DNA from: UBA6049 sp965662345
GTDB taxonomy: Bacteria > Bacteroidota > Bacteroidia > Flavobacteriales_G > Salibacteraceae
Assembly: GCA_965662345.1 (NCBI GenBank)
Contig: CBFIHE010000024.1
Coordinates: 1-32,060, forward strand
Direction: 5' to 3'
Length of the DNA stretch: 32,060 nucleotides
The stretch's first letter is position 1, and each line of letters begins with the position of its first letter. This document shows, in pieces, positions 31,365-32,060 of this stretch. A program made the position numbers and the translations under genes. A model generated the notes under the pieces. The model ran no database searches. It was not told the origin of the DNA and saw nothing but the letters and a program-made list of their open reading frames with translations.

Positions 31365-32060
31365 ATGCAGGTATGGCAGAATAGATATAAAAGAGAAGGA
31401 CTGGTGGGGACCATTGTGATTCACCTTATCCTCTTTTTGATTTTTCTTTTTGTGGGTCTTCCTTACATGGTACCTAGACCAGAGCAGGGCATTACCGTAA
31501 ATTTTGGGACTAGTAACGTAGGTATGGGTGAAGTGCAACCTGAAACATCAGGCGAGCAAGTAACCGAACCCATTCCAGATCCGCAACCTGAACCTACTCC
31601 AACCGAATCTACACCAGTAGAAGCGCAGGAAGATGTGCTTACTCAAGACTCTGAAGACGCTCCTGAAGTTGAAGCTACAGAAAAGCCTGTTAAAAAGCAA
31701 CCTGAGAAGCCGGAAGGAGCACCAAAAGAGCCAGAGCCTGAACCTACCATAAGCGATAAACTGACTAATGCGCTCAATAAGTTTAAGAGCTCCTCTTCGC
31801 AAAATGGTGGTAGCGAAGGAGATGATAACCAAGCTGGTGATAAGGGACAACTCAACGGAACTCCAGATGGTGAAGCATACACAGGTGGAGGAACAGGAAA
31901 TGGTGATTATGAGTTAGGTAATAGAAAAGCTGTTTCGCGGCCAAAGCCTAACTATACATGCCAAGAAGAGGGGAAAGTTGTTATAGACATTAAAGTAGAT
32001 AGAAACGGTAAAACCATCAAGGCCTCAGTTGGAAAAGGAACTACCAATACAACTGAATGC
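31365..32060 (+). CDS. tonB: TonB-type energy transducer, truncated by right edge
   Basis: ATG 31365 begins a frame that stays open for 232 codons to the window end. It starts MQVWQNRYKREGLVGT, then has one membrane span (IHLILFLIFLFVGL). A long periplasmic linker rich in Pro, Glu and Thr (about 55-150) spans the periplasm. A Gly-rich stretch (YTGGGTGNGDYELGNR) leads into the C-terminal domain, with SRPKPNYTCQEEGKVVIDIK and DRNGKTIKASVGKGTTNT, as in Bacteroidota TonB proteins. The C-terminal domain would contact the TonB box of outer-membrane receptors; its final strands lie outside the window. An earlier ATG at 31361 is in a frame closed by a stop after seven codons. Confidence 0.9.
   Translation, partial: MQVWQNRYKREGLVGTIVIHLILFLIFLFVGLPYMVPRPEQGITVNFGTSNVGMGEVQPETSGEQVTEPIPDPQPEPTPTESTPVEAQEDVLTQDSEDAPEVEATEKPVKKQPEKPEGAPKEPEPEPTISDKLTNALNKFKSSSSQNGGSEGDDNQAGDKGQLNGTPDGEAYTGGGTGNGDYELGNRKAVSRPKPNYTCQEEGKVVIDIKVDRNGKTIKASVGKGTTNTTEC

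Noticed and set aside
31230..31882. Several minus-strand open frames rich in Arg, Leu, Phe or Ser opposite exbD and tonB
   Set aside because: They mirror the low-complexity Pro/Glu/Thr linker of TonB, whose composition leaves the complement without stops; the TonB frame has the real domain signals.
1..32060. tRNA, rRNA, CRISPR, insertion sequence or prophage features
   Set aside because: I looked for cloverleaf patterns, regular repeat-spacer units, transposase motifs and terminal inverted repeats in the gaps and found none; the gaps are too short to hold most of these.

Overview
This is a protein-dense stretch of a Bacteroidota chromosome, most likely a member of the Flavobacteriales. The sequence supports this directly: it carries type IX secretion and gliding genes (porU, porV, a porP/sprF homologue, gldJ). 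Many proteins have Bacteroidota-style lipoprotein signals, and the base composition is AT-leaning. Upstream of many genes is the Bacteroidota -7 element TAnnTTTG, or a TAnnTTCG variant. A NhaD-type sodium/proton antiporter fits a saline habitat, but the genus cannot be fixed from this window. Nearly everything is chromosomal core. I see no insertion sequence, prophage, CRISPR array, rRNA or tRNA, and no gene-free stretch over 300 bases.

Left part (1-6801). A metallo-beta-lactamase-fold gene enters from the left edge on the minus strand. Divergent from it is a tightly packed run of six plus-strand genes: a large envelope protein (inactive-looking peptidase-MA-like domain, beta-propeller, outer-membrane-type C-terminus), a half-size TauE/SafE transporter, an M20 amidohydrolase, a Met-rich lipoprotein, a Sco1/SenC copper chaperone and a c-type cytochrome. 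Each start codon touches or nearly touches the previous stop, so the run is probably one operon. The last three point to copper and respiratory-chain maturation. A 48-residue membrane protein with its own promoter-like sequence follows, then a perfect palindromic terminator shared with pheT.

Middle part (6854-15811). pheT (minus) is followed by a TRL-like lipoprotein and two overlapping unknown exported proteins (plus). Next come recG, pdhC (E2), pdhA (E1 alpha) and cdd, all minus. The E1 beta gene of pyruvate dehydrogenase is not here. Three copies of an AACCGCG motif sit across the predicted pdhA promoter.

Type IX secretion block (15817-23659). porU-porV-cdd read leftward and porP/sprF-gldJ read rightward from a shared 152-base divergent region. 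PorU and PorV form the cell-surface attachment machinery that handles cargo carrying C-terminal sorting domains. GldJ is a lipoprotein of the gliding and secretion apparatus.

Right part (23727-32060). murF, an acyl-CoA dehydrogenase, anmK and a Glu/Leu-type amino-acid dehydrogenase are followed by nhaD. The window ends in an exbB-exbD-tonB set that energises outer-membrane transport; tonB is cut off by the right edge.

No wholly new system is evident. The most promising leads are the Met-rich lipoprotein/Sco/cytochrome/small membrane protein group, the triple-domain envelope protein, and the repeated motif over the pdhA promoter.
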